A stretch of DNA of 64,000 nt from positions 1 to 64,000 of the forward strand of contig NZ_JAINRC010000022.1 of assembly GCF_020400655.1 (NCBI RefSeq), in the 5' to 3' direction. Of this stretch, positions 57,316 through 64,000 are shown in pieces. Position 1 is the stretch's first letter. Each line of letters opens with the position of its first letter. Source of the DNA: Streptomyces spinosus (GTDB lineage: Bacteria; Actinomycetota; Actinomycetes; Streptomycetales; Streptomycetaceae). Below the pieces are notes generated by a model. That model saw nothing but the letters and a program-made list of their open reading frames with translations, was not told the DNA's origin and made no database searches. Made by a program: the position numbers and the translations under genes.

Positions 57316-58053
57316 GTGGAAGCCGCGCGATGCCCAGTCGTCGAACTGCGCCAGTACACGCTGCACCCAGGACAGCGAGACGTCCTGATCGATCTGTTCG
57401 ACCGCGAGTTCGTCGAGCCCCAGGAGGCGGTGGGTGCGACCGTCCTGGGGCAGTTCCGCGACCTGGACGACCCCGACCGGTTCGTCTGGCTGCGCGGCTT
57501 CGAGGACATGCCGCGCCGCGCCGAGGCCCTGGAGAGCTTCTACGGCGGCCCGGTCTGGCGGGCACACCGCGACGAGGCGAACGCCACGATGATCGACTCC
57601 GACGACGTGCTGCTGCTGCGGCCGGCTTCGACGGGCGGTGGGTTCCCCGTGCCGCCCGGCGCCCGGCCGGCCCCCGGCGAGCCGGCACCGTCGCCGCCGT
57701 CGCTCGTCCTCGCCACGGTCTGGTACGGACACGGCCCGTTCGACGCGACGTTCGTCGAGTTCTTCCAGCAGCGCGTGCGCCCCGTCCTGACCGAGACCGG
57801 CGCCGAACCACTGGCGTACCTGCGGTCGGAACACGCCCCGAACACCTTCCCGGCGCTGCCGGTACGCACGAACGAGGAGGTCTTCGTATGGTTCGCGCGT
57901 TTCGCCGACGAAGCCCGCCTGGAGCGGCACCTGAACCGCGTACGTCTCTCGCGGCGCTGGCGCGAGGAGGTGCTGCCGACCCTCTCCGCACGGCTGGCCA
58001 GGCCCGCGCAGCGGCTGCGGCTGGCACCCACCGAACGGTCGGCACTGCGATGA
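57316..58053 (+). CDS. NIPSNAP family protein
   Basis: This 245-aa protein has an N-terminal NIPSNAP ferredoxin-like domain (VVELRQYTLHPGQRDVLIDL, VLGQFRDLDDPDRFVWLRGF, then ALESFYGGPVWRAHRDEAN) and a second related half after a Pro-rich linker near residues 105-125. Roles of bacterial members are unclear, and some act as cofactor-free oxygenase-like enzymes. GTG was chosen for GAGGAG eight bases upstream. It is controlled by the neighbouring Rrf2 protein if the operator is real. Confidence 0.92.
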   Translation: MEAARCPVVELRQYTLHPGQRDVLIDLFDREFVEPQEAVGATVLGQFRDLDDPDRFVWLRGFEDMPRRAEALESFYGGPVWRAHRDEANATMIDSDDVLLLRPASTGGGFPVPPGARPAPGEPAPSPPSLVLATVWYGHGPFDATFVEFFQQRVRPVLTETGAEPLAYLRSEHAPNTFPALPVRTNEEVFVWFARFADEARLERHLNRVRLSRRWREEVLPTLSARLARPAQRLRLAPTERSALR

Positions 58054-58113
58054 GCTGAAGGCATCGACCCAGGCCTCGGGGATCGCGGGCGTCGCCGTGG
58101 AAGACTGCCACGT

Positions 58114-58623
58114 ATGCGAAGGCGGACGGTACGAGGAGCGGCACTGTTCGCGTGCGCGTTGGTGATGCTGGCCGTCGGCTGTTCGCCGTCGGCGCCGCGA
58201 CAGCCGGGGCGGGCCGCGGCCTGCCGGGAGACTCCTTCGGTCCCCTCCGCGTCCGTACCGGCCGCCGTGCACGACTTCGACAAGGCGGTGCGCTGGTACG
58301 GCGCCGACGACCTGTGGGTGGCCAAGCCGGCTCTCCTGGATCACACGGGCGAACGCCGGGACGGTTACCGTGCGAAGTACGCCTCCGTCACCCTCGACGC
58401 CCGGGGACGGGTGACGGACCGGAAGGGCGCCCCGCGCGTCGGCGCCGAACGACTGGACGGGCCCGGCTCCGTGAACGGCGGCACCGGCGGGCTCGCCACC
58501 GCCGACGGCCATCGGCAGTGGTGGCCGACGGTCATCGCGTTCCCCGAGGCCGGCTGCTGGAAGGTGACCGAGACACTCGGCTCCACCCAAGTCGGCTTCA
58601 CCCTGCGTGTCGGGGTGCGCTGA
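58114..58623 (+). CDS. Hypothetical lipoprotein
   Basis: This 169-aa exported protein has an MRRRTVRG basic start, a hydrophobic core and the lipobox LAVGC. The mature part includes VRWYGADDLWVAKPALL and GQ-poor beta-rich PEAGCWKVTETLG, resembling immunoglobulin-like lipoproteins of actinobacteria. The function is unknown. It is monocistronic, ended by a strong hairpin. Confidence 0.85.
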   Translation: MRRRTVRGAALFACALVMLAVGCSPSAPRQPGRAAACRETPSVPSASVPAAVHDFDKAVRWYGADDLWVAKPALLDHTGERRDGYRAKYASVTLDARGRVTDRKGAPRVGAERLDGPGSVNGGTGGLATADGHRQWWPTVIAFPEAGCWKVTETLGSTQVGFTLRVGVR

Positions 58624-58632
58624 ACCCGCGGC

Positions 58633-58669
58633 GCGGCCCCCGCCCGGTGAGCCGCCGGGCGGGGGCCGC
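58633..58669. terminator. Bidirectional terminator, 15-bp stem
   Basis: GCGGCCCCCGCCCGG and CCGGGCGGGGGCCGC are perfectly complementary around a 7-nt loop, between the convergent lipoprotein and formamidase genes. Confidence 0.9.
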
Positions 58670-58687
58670 GTGTCGGTCCTCCTCCGT

Positions 58688-59935
58688 TCAGCTGGACACC
58701 GCGCACTGCCCGCGGTCCGCGGTCTTCGGTCCCTCCGCGGTGGGGCGGACGTCGAAGTCGAAGATCCCGGTCGGCAGGTACAGGGAGCAGCAGGCGTTCG
58801 GGATGTCGACGATTCCGCTGATGCGCCCCTCGATGGGGGCCGCGCCGAGCAGCAGGTAGGCCTGCTCTCCGGTGTAGCCGAACCTCTTCAGGTACTCGAC
58901 GGCGTTGAGGCAGGCACGGCGATAGGCGACCGTCGCGTCCAGGTAGTAGTTGGTGTCGGTGTCGTGGTCCACGGAGATCCCGATGAAGGACATGAATTCC
59001 GTGTACCGCGGCTCGACGTTGCCCGGCATGAAGACGGGGTTGGTGCTGATGCCGTACTTCTCCATGCCGCCCTTGATGAGATCGACGTGGAAGTCGATGT
59101 AACCGCCCATCTCGATGGCGCCGCAGAAGGTGATCTCACCGTCTCCCTGGCTGAAGTGCAGATCGCCACCCGACAGCTTGGCGTCCTTGACGTGGACGGG
59201 GTAGAAGACGCGCGACCCGCGGGTGAAGTTCTTGATGTCGTGGTTGCCTCCGTTCTCCCGCGCGGGAACGGTGCGCGCGCCTTCCTGGGCTATGCGCTCG
59301 GCGTCCGAGCCTGTCGCCTGACCACACAGGGCCTGGTCCTGGTCGGGCGCGAGCCCCAGGGGCGGGACGCGCTCCGGGTCGGTGTCGATCAGGGCCTGCT
59401 CCCGCCTGTTCCAGCGTTCCAGCAGCTCCGCGGAGGGGGCCGTGCCGAAGAGCCCGGGGTGCGTGATACCGGTGAAGTGGACGCCGGGGAGGTGCCTGGA
59501 GGTCGCCACCTGCCCGTGGAACTCCCATATCGCCTTGTAGGCGTCGGGGAAGTAGTCGGTCAGGAAACCCCCACCGTTGGCCTTGGCGAAGACGCCCGTG
59601 TACCCCCAGCCCTGACCGGGTGCGTCTCCGACCTGCTGCGGCACCGGCCCCAGGTCGAGGATGTCCACGATCAACAGGTCACCCGGCTCCGCGCCTTCGA
59701 CGCCGATCGGCCCGCTGAGCATGTGGGCCCGCTTGAGGTCGACGTCGCGCACGTCGTTGGCGGAATCGTTGTTGCCGATCTGCGCGTCGGTCCACTCACG
59801 GCATTCGACGCGGAACTCGTCCCCCGGGCGGACCATGGCAACAGTCGGTATGTCCGGATGCCACCTGTTGTGTCCGGGCACCTCCTGGTCACGCATCGAC
59901 CGGGACTGATCGACGCTGAAGATCACTTCAGGCAT
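58688..59935 (-). CDS. fmdA: Acetamidase/formamidase
   Basis: This 415-aa cytoplasmic amidase of the FmdA/AmdA family hydrolyses formamide or acetamide to ammonia and the acid. Landmarks are PGDEFRVECREWTDAQIGNND, GVHFTGITHPGLFGTAPS, GDLHFSQGDGEITFCGAIE and YLLLGAAPIEGRISGIVDIPNAC-like C-terminal blocks. The ATG has GAGGAG upstream. It follows an amide channel gene by 54 bp and an FmdB-type zinc ribbon gene, so the three form a nitrogen-scavenging operon. Confidence 0.95.
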   Translation of the reverse strand: MPEVIFSVDQSRSMRDQEVPGHNRWHPDIPTVAMVRPGDEFRVECREWTDAQIGNNDSANDVRDVDLKRAHMLSGPIGVEGAEPGDLLIVDILDLGPVPQQVGDAPGQGWGYTGVFAKANGGGFLTDYFPDAYKAIWEFHGQVATSRHLPGVHFTGITHPGLFGTAPSAELLERWNRREQALIDTDPERVPPLGLAPDQDQALCGQATGSDAERIAQEGARTVPARENGGNHDIKNFTRGSRVFYPVHVKDAKLSGGDLHFSQGDGEITFCGAIEMGGYIDFHVDLIKGGMEKYGISTNPVFMPGNVEPRYTEFMSFIGISVDHDTDTNYYLDATVAYRRACLNAVEYLKRFGYTGEQAYLLLGAAPIEGRISGIVDIPNACCSLYLPTGIFDFDVRPTAEGPKTADRGQCAVSS

Positions 59936-59989
59936 GTCAACTCCTCGTGTTGCTCCCGATGATCCAAGTGGCATGGCGCCCCGGAAGGG

Positions 59990-60643
59990 TCAGCCGTGGC
60001 TTCCGGCCGGATATCCCGAGGTGCCGTAGTCCTGCGCAGGCTTGTGGGGAGACCTGCGGCGGAGTACGAACCACAGGGCGGCGAAGGTCAGTACGCCGAA
60101 CGCGCCCAACGCGATCGCCGTCTCGGAGAAGTTCGCCGGGACCCAGTAACCGGTCAGCAGCAGGTATGCGGGGATGACACCCGTCACCCAGCCCTCTATC
60201 GCGGTCACCCAGCCCACGTAGGTCGTCAGCGACTCGATCTTCAGCCCCAGCAGGAGGAAGAAGAGGAACCAGAGGAACGCCCAGTAGAGCCATATCACGC
60301 CGAATGGCTGGTCCTTCACGAGCCGGAAACTGACAAAGGAATAGCCGAGGGCCACGATGGCCACGAAGAGCGAGTAATATCCCACGCCGGTCGTGTCCAA
60401 CCCTATGAGCAGTCCGATTCCTACGTAGAGGTACGTGAAACCGAAGAGGAAAATGCCCGACGCCAGCATGATGCGCTTGGGGTCGTCGTTCGCGGCGATG
60501 ATGAGATATGTGGGTGTGAGGACCTGTAGTCCGCCCACGAAGAGGTTGAATATGGCTGCCGCCCGGCTGTCCACCTTTCCCAGCAGCATCAACCCGTTCA
60601 TGAACAGCACAGCGCCCACGAAGAGAAGTCCGACGTTGGCCAA
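59990..60643 (-). CDS. amiS: AmiS/UreI family amide channel
   Basis: This 217-aa membrane protein has six to seven helices, matching the AmiS/UreI channels for short amides or urea (NVGLLFVGAVLFMNGLMLLG, TYLYVGIGLLIGLD, GWVTAIEGWVTGVIPAYLLL). I chose the TTG start because AGGAGG lies nine bases upstream. It would bring formamide or acetamide to the downstream amidase. The 5-prime region holds three copies of a 23-bp repeat. Confidence 0.93.
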   Translation of the reverse strand: MANVGLLFVGAVLFMNGLMLLGKVDSRAAAIFNLFVGGLQVLTPTYLIIAANDDPKRIMLASGIFLFGFTYLYVGIGLLIGLDTTGVGYYSLFVAIVALGYSFVSFRLVKDQPFGVIWLYWAFLWFLFFLLLGLKIESLTTYVGWVTAIEGWVTGVIPAYLLLTGYWVPANFSETAIALGAFGVLTFAALWFVLRRRSPHKPAQDYGTSGYPAGSHG

Positions 60644-60694
60644 GAGGACACACCTCCTGCTGTTTCGCTCCGTCGGTGACACGCCCGCGGCCTT

Positions 60695-60780
60695 CGTGCC
60701 GGCAAGCAGTCATGCCCGCGCATCATCGGCCCGCGGACCCTCGTGCCGGCAAGCACTCATGCCGGCAGGTTTTCATGCCC
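60695..60780. repeat. Three 23-bp regulatory repeats
   Basis: Copies at 60695-60717, 60742-60764 and 60758-60780 share the pattern YRTGCC-GGCARG-N3-T-CATGCC. The first two match at 21 of 23 positions, and the second and third overlap. They lie 52-137 bp upstream of amiS, between fmdB and amiS. Confidence 0.7.
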
Positions 60781-60834
60781 GCGGGCACGCATAGCCGGGA
60801 AGGCGCACGCACACGCGTCGGACCGCCTCGCCCG

Positions 60835-61110
60835 TCAGGGCCGGGGAAGCCGGGCGAGCGCCGGATGAGCGGGACTTGGCGTTGCGTCGCCGGCGACGCG
60901 CGTGACCACCTCGGGATTCTCCCGGGACCTCTCCGAACGCTCGCGCAGGTTCGCCACCGCGGGCGGAGTCGAGGCGAATGCCGGAGAGGAGTACACACGC
61001 CGCGCGGCGTCGTCGCACCGCGAGCACTTCCACCGCGTCGGCGCGGTGCCGATCGGCAGCTTCACATCGAACGGTCCGCAGCGGCTGCAGAAATATTCAT
61101 ACGTAGCCAT
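60835..61110 (-). CDS. fmdB: FmdB-type zinc ribbon protein
   Basis: This 91-aa protein has an N-terminal zinc ribbon with paired Cys: MATYEYFCSRCGPFDVKLPIG, then RWKCSRCDDAARRVYSSPAF. FmdB is found with formamidase genes and is thought to be regulatory or an assembly factor. The ATG has GGAG upstream. It heads the amide operon but is separated from amiS by 191 bp of repeats. Confidence 0.92.
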   Translation of the reverse strand: MATYEYFCSRCGPFDVKLPIGTAPTRWKCSRCDDAARRVYSSPAFASTPPAVANLRERSERSRENPEVVTRVAGDATPSPAHPALARLPRP

Positions 61111-61557
61111 AAACTCTCCGCCCGCCGCGCCTCCGGCCCCGGGACGTGCACCGAGCCGGCGCCGATGGGACGCCGCAGATGTAGCGTCCTTATTCAAGGC
61201 AACCCCCCGGATGGCGGCGTGTCAAGGCGAGTTGGAGGCGCCCCGCGAGGGCCGGTGGTGACCGCTGGAAAAGGGCTGGGAGCGGGTTCGGGCGGACACT
61301 GGCGCGGCACGTCGCTCGAGGCTGGGAAGCAGGGCATCGTCCGCCCTGGAAAAGGAAGGCCCGGCCGTGCACGCACGACCGGGCCTGTCCGCCGGGACAA
61401 CGTATTCAATACCGTTCTGAAAGGAGCCCACGCTATTGCCCGGAAGGGGACGGCGAAAGCGTCACCGGGCGGAGCCGACGTCCTTGTGGCGGCACATGTG
61501 TCGCGCCCGCGATCAGGGCTGCCCCGTGGGCGGGAGCCCGGCCCGTAAGGCTCCGCG
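61111..61557. other. 447-bp gap, operon promoter region
   Basis: No gene is convincing. It contains the fmdB promoter region and the terminator at 61357-61386. Confidence 0.6.
61357..61386 (-). terminator. Hairpin terminator
   Basis: AGGCCCGG pairs with CCGGGCCT and CGTGC with GCACG around a 2-nt loop. On the minus strand it is followed by TCCTTTTCC. It ends the cysteine-rich gene 170 bp upstream on that strand. Confidence 0.75.
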
Positions 61558-61986
61558 TCAGGGCGCGCCGACGATCGCGCACGCGCGGCACGGCGGCCGG
61601 CCGCAGGTGCACTGCAGAATGCCGTCCAGTACCCCGCGGTCGTGATAAAGGCATTCGTCGCGGCATGTGTGACGCGGCACGAAGCCCGCCTGGAGCTCGT
61701 CCGGCCAGGGCTCCTCACCCTCCCGGCAGCGTACGAACCGCTCGGGGTCCGCGGAGTGCAGCTCCCGCATCCTCTCCTGCGCCTCGCCCTCCAGGTCACG
61801 CGCTGCGGCGACCATGCCCTTGAGCTGGTCGGCGAGACCGGAGAACCTGGCGTCGCCGGTTCTTACATGGGCGGCCTTCAATGCCATGACGGCATTGCCA
61901 AGAAACCGCCGAGCATCCTGGATATTGGTGACGTGATGGAGTTGGATGCCGGTCACGCCTCGGACCCACACGGCGTCTTCGCTCAC
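61558..61986 (-). CDS. Orphan cysteine-rich protein
   Basis: This 142-aa protein has a helical N-terminal part (NAVMALKAAHVRTGDARFSG, then DQLKGMVAAARDLEGEAQER) and a C-terminal cluster of seven Cys (CREGEE, TCRDECLYHD, CTCGRPPCRAC) that could bind zinc or an Fe-S cluster. I do not recognise the family. The start is GTG with GGAAGG upstream. It is monocistronic and divergent from a SpoIIE-type phosphatase gene. Confidence 0.78.
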   Translation of the reverse strand: MSEDAVWVRGVTGIQLHHVTNIQDARRFLGNAVMALKAAHVRTGDARFSGLADQLKGMVAAARDLEGEAQERMRELHSADPERFVRCREGEEPWPDELQAGFVPRHTCRDECLYHDRGVLDGILQCTCGRPPCRACAIVGAP

Positions 61987-62260
61987 TTGTTCCGCCTTCC
62001 GAGCTCGAAATCGCCTCTGAAGTGACTGGAAACAGCGGCTGATGCCCGAGTTCCGTCCCGGCCTCCTCCCGTCGCCCGCGCGGCTGCTGCGTGAGGAGAT
62101 CACCTATGAGGCTTGCACACTTCTGAAGAGGCTAAAGCGCACGTTACGTAATAATCCAGCCAAAAGCCGGTGAACTGAATCACAAGCGGTGATCCGTTTT
62201 CACGGGTGCGTTCTCGTCGGGTATCGGCTCCCGCTGGGGGCGTGGGAGGACGGGATCGGT

Positions 62261-63496
62261 GTGAGACTGGGCATGGAAGGGGTGATCCCCGTGCCGGACC
62301 CACCACACGCGCCCTCCGGTCCCGGCCCCGCCGAAGAGGAGAACCGGTGGGAACAGCTGATCACCGAGGCGCAAACGGCCCTGCCGGTCGAACTGCCCGA
62401 GCTGGCCGACCGATGCGCCGCGGCACTGGGCCTGGGCACCGCTCTGATCTACCTCGTGGACCTGCAACAGCGGCTGCTCGTCCCCCTCGACGAAGCCCTG
62501 GAACCGCTTCTGGTGGACGGCTCGTCGGCCGGCTGGGCCTACCGCACCATCTCCCCGCGGGTGGTCGACGCCGACGACGGCTTGATCGTCTGGATGCCCA
62601 TGGTCGACGGTGCGGAGCGGCTCGGCGTGCTCGCGGTGCGCGTCGCCTCGCTCGACGGCGTTCTGATGCGCCGCGGCCGCATGATGGCGCGTCTGTTCGC
62701 CATGATCATCACGTCCAAGCGCGCCTACAGCGACTGGCTCGCCGCCCGCACCCGCACCGCGCCCATGGGGTTGCCCGCCGAGATGGTGCGCGCCTTCCTG
62801 CCACCCCGCACCATCGGCAGCAGCAGGTGCGTCTCCACCGCGGTCCTGGAACCGGCGTACGGCATCGCCGGCGACGCGTTCGACCACTCGGTGGTCAAGA
62901 ACACGCTGCACACGATGATCCTCGACGGGATGGGGCACGATCTGATCGCCGGCCTGACCACGTCGGTCGCCATGGCGGCGGCGCGGAACACCCGCCGCGG
63001 CGGCGGCGACCTGGCCGACATCGTCGGCTCCGTCGACCAGGCGCTCGCCCAGTGGCTGCCCGACCACTTCTGCACCGGCGTGCTGTGCCGCCTCGACGCG
63101 GAGAGCGGGCTGCTGCGCTGGGTCAACTGCGGTCATCCGCCACCGCTGCTGATCCGGAAGGAGCGGGTGCTCGCCGGGGCGCTCGACAGTTCCCCGCAAC
63201 CGCCGCTCGGCCTCGCCGGCCCACTCGCGCCGGCGGCCCGGCAGATCCACGAGACGAAACTGGAACCGGACGACTGCGTTCTGCTCTACACCGACGGTGT
63301 CGTGGAGGCCCGGGACACCGACGGCGCCGAGTTCGGCCTCGACCGGTTCACCGAATTCATCATCCACTCCAACATCGCCGGCCAGCGCCCGGCCGAGGTG
63401 CTGCGGCTGCTCATCCACGCCATCTTCGACTACCAGCGCAACCAGCTGCGCGACGACGCGACCATCCTGCTCTTCGAATGGCAGCCGGGGCCCTGA
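62261..63496 (+). CDS. PP2C/SpoIIE-type serine phosphatase
   Basis: This 411-aa cytoplasmic phosphatase has a GAF-like N-terminal sensory half (ADRCAAALGLGTALIYLVDLQ, GVLAVRVASLDG) and a C-terminal SpoIIE domain. Its metal-site motifs are GDAFDH, ILDGMGHD, LYTDGVVEARD and DDATILLF. Such proteins dephosphorylate STAS antagonists and thereby release sigma factors from RsbW-like kinases. GTG was chosen for GGGAGGA ten bases upstream. The two orphan ATP-binding kinases in this window are possible distant partners. Confidence 0.92.
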   Translation: MRLGMEGVIPVPDPPHAPSGPGPAEEENRWEQLITEAQTALPVELPELADRCAAALGLGTALIYLVDLQQRLLVPLDEALEPLLVDGSSAGWAYRTISPRVVDADDGLIVWMPMVDGAERLGVLAVRVASLDGVLMRRGRMMARLFAMIITSKRAYSDWLAARTRTAPMGLPAEMVRAFLPPRTIGSSRCVSTAVLEPAYGIAGDAFDHSVVKNTLHTMILDGMGHDLIAGLTTSVAMAAARNTRRGGGDLADIVGSVDQALAQWLPDHFCTGVLCRLDAESGLLRWVNCGHPPPLLIRKERVLAGALDSSPQPPLGLAGPLAPAARQIHETKLEPDDCVLLYTDGVVEARDTDGAEFGLDRFTEFIIHSNIAGQRPAEVLRLLIHAIFDYQRNQLRDDATILLFEWQPGP

Positions 63497-63619
63497 GGGC
63501 CGGCCCGTGAGGAACCGCATCGCCCTGGTGCCCTGACGGAACGGTCACCCGGCGGGGGCGCTCCGCCGGCTCGCACCACGTTCACCGTTCCGTACCGCCC
63601 GCCGCGTCGTTGAACCGGT

Positions 63620-63883
63620 ATGAGCTGTCATACGAACCCCGACGACCACGGCGCGCGGGCCGCCCAGTGCACGCCGCCCACCAGCATGCGGATCAACGCG
63701 CTGCTCCGGGATCTCGGCGAAGAGCACCCCGGCGACGAGGAGATCATCGGCTGGGAGTTCGATGACGAGCTGCGGTCTGCCTGGGGGGACGGGGAGCCGT
63801 GGGCGGTGGAGTACGTGGCCTGGCGGACCGTGAACGCCGACCCGGCCGGCACCCCGTTCGAAGAGGACGTCATCGGCTTGTAG
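63620..63883 (+). CDS. Small hypothetical protein
   Basis: This is an 87-aa acidic protein, MSCHTNPDDHGARAAQ through WAVEYVAWRTVNADPAGTPF. Codon bias suggests it is real. No domain is recognised and the ribosome site is poor; an in-frame ATG at 63683 is an alternative. The final 117 bp of the window holds nothing I can identify. Confidence 0.55.
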   Translation: MSCHTNPDDHGARAAQCTPPTSMRINALLRDLGEEHPGDEEIIGWEFDDELRSAWGDGEPWAVEYVAWRTVNADPAGTPFEEDVIGL

Positions 63884-64000
63884 CGGGGGCCGGGCGGGAT
63901 CGGACCGGCGACCGCGCGACTGCGGCCAACTCCGCGATCGCGGACGCCTGTTGGACTCGGGAGCCCGCGTCTGCCGGCCTCGTCTCAGGGTAGGCGGTGG

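Noticed and set aside
55774..58590. A 938-codon open frame on the minus strand
   Set aside because: It runs opposite three recognisable genes (DLH-like, Rrf2, NIPSNAP) and has no domain or start signal.

Overview
The window is 64 kb of very high-GC DNA, with strong third-position GC bias, GTG and TTG starts, and GGAGG-type ribosome sites. It carries a LAL-type LuxR regulator, a gamma-butyrolactone-receptor-like TetR protein, F420/FMN luciferase-like oxidoreductases, serine-phosphatase and anti-sigma type ATPases, and a sulfur-type leader peptide. Together these point to a chromosomal, accessory-rich region of a Streptomyces or close relative. This is inferred from gene content; I could not run a search. 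I saw no rRNA, tRNA, CRISPR array or intact insertion sequence.

Region 1 (0.1-23 kb) is a redox and detoxification neighbourhood. It holds an FAD monooxygenase and a metallo-beta-lactamase-fold hydrolase near two tandem TetR-like operators, and an ABM monooxygenase. It also has three medium-chain quinone-oxidoreductase-like proteins (two close paralogues), an OpuAC-like binding protein without signal peptide opposite a LysR regulator, and an SDR lacking YxxxK. A 915-aa LAL regulator lies opposite an aldehyde dehydrogenase. Then come a YbhB protein, MFS exporter, WrbA-like flavoprotein, aldo/keto reductase, a QorR-like HxlR regulator opposite its oxidoreductase, an alpha/beta hydrolase, a SnoaL-like protein, a luciferase-like oxidoreductase and a cyclophilin.

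Region 2 (23-30 kb) looks like a small specialised-metabolism locus. A HAD hydrolase sits 18 nt from a stand-alone carrier protein that keeps only the last motif of an adenylation domain. A ScbR-like receptor follows, then a tight cassette of an ABC ATPase, an ABC-2 permease, a squalene/phytoene-synthase-like protein and a polyprenyl diphosphate synthase. I think this cassette is the best candidate for an undescribed terpenoid pathway. It ends in gene debris: an MDR fragment frameshifted in an 8-bp repeat and joined to half a MerR regulator.

Region 3 (30-47 kb) is envelope and stress biology. It has a sortase-type surface protein with an SdrD-like B domain behind a LexA-like box and a terminator-like attenuator, a membrane-anchored protein, a beta-helix lipoprotein and a Tat lipoprotein DyP peroxidase. 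MazG-like, B3/4, PaiB, EamA and XRE-cupin genes follow. A four-gene cupredoxin/phosphoesterase operon lies opposite a SigK-like sigma factor and its anti-sigma factor. The region ends with an anti-sigma type ATPase and a tatA-tatC pair.

Region 4 (47-58 kb) contains a DUF1684 protein and a probable sulfur-scavenging module. In the module, three luciferase-like monooxygenases lie behind a Cys-containing leader peptide with overlapping hairpins. Divergent from them is a DszC/SfnB-like flavoprotein with an Rrf2 regulator. Next come a nitroreductase, a dienelactone-hydrolase-like protein without its nucleophile, and a second Rrf2 regulator that shares a 19-bp palindrome with a NIPSNAP gene.

Region 5 (58-64 kb) has a lipoprotein, an fmdB-amiS-fmdA formamide/acetamide operon, an orphan cysteine-rich protein, a SpoIIE-type phosphatase and a small hypothetical gene.
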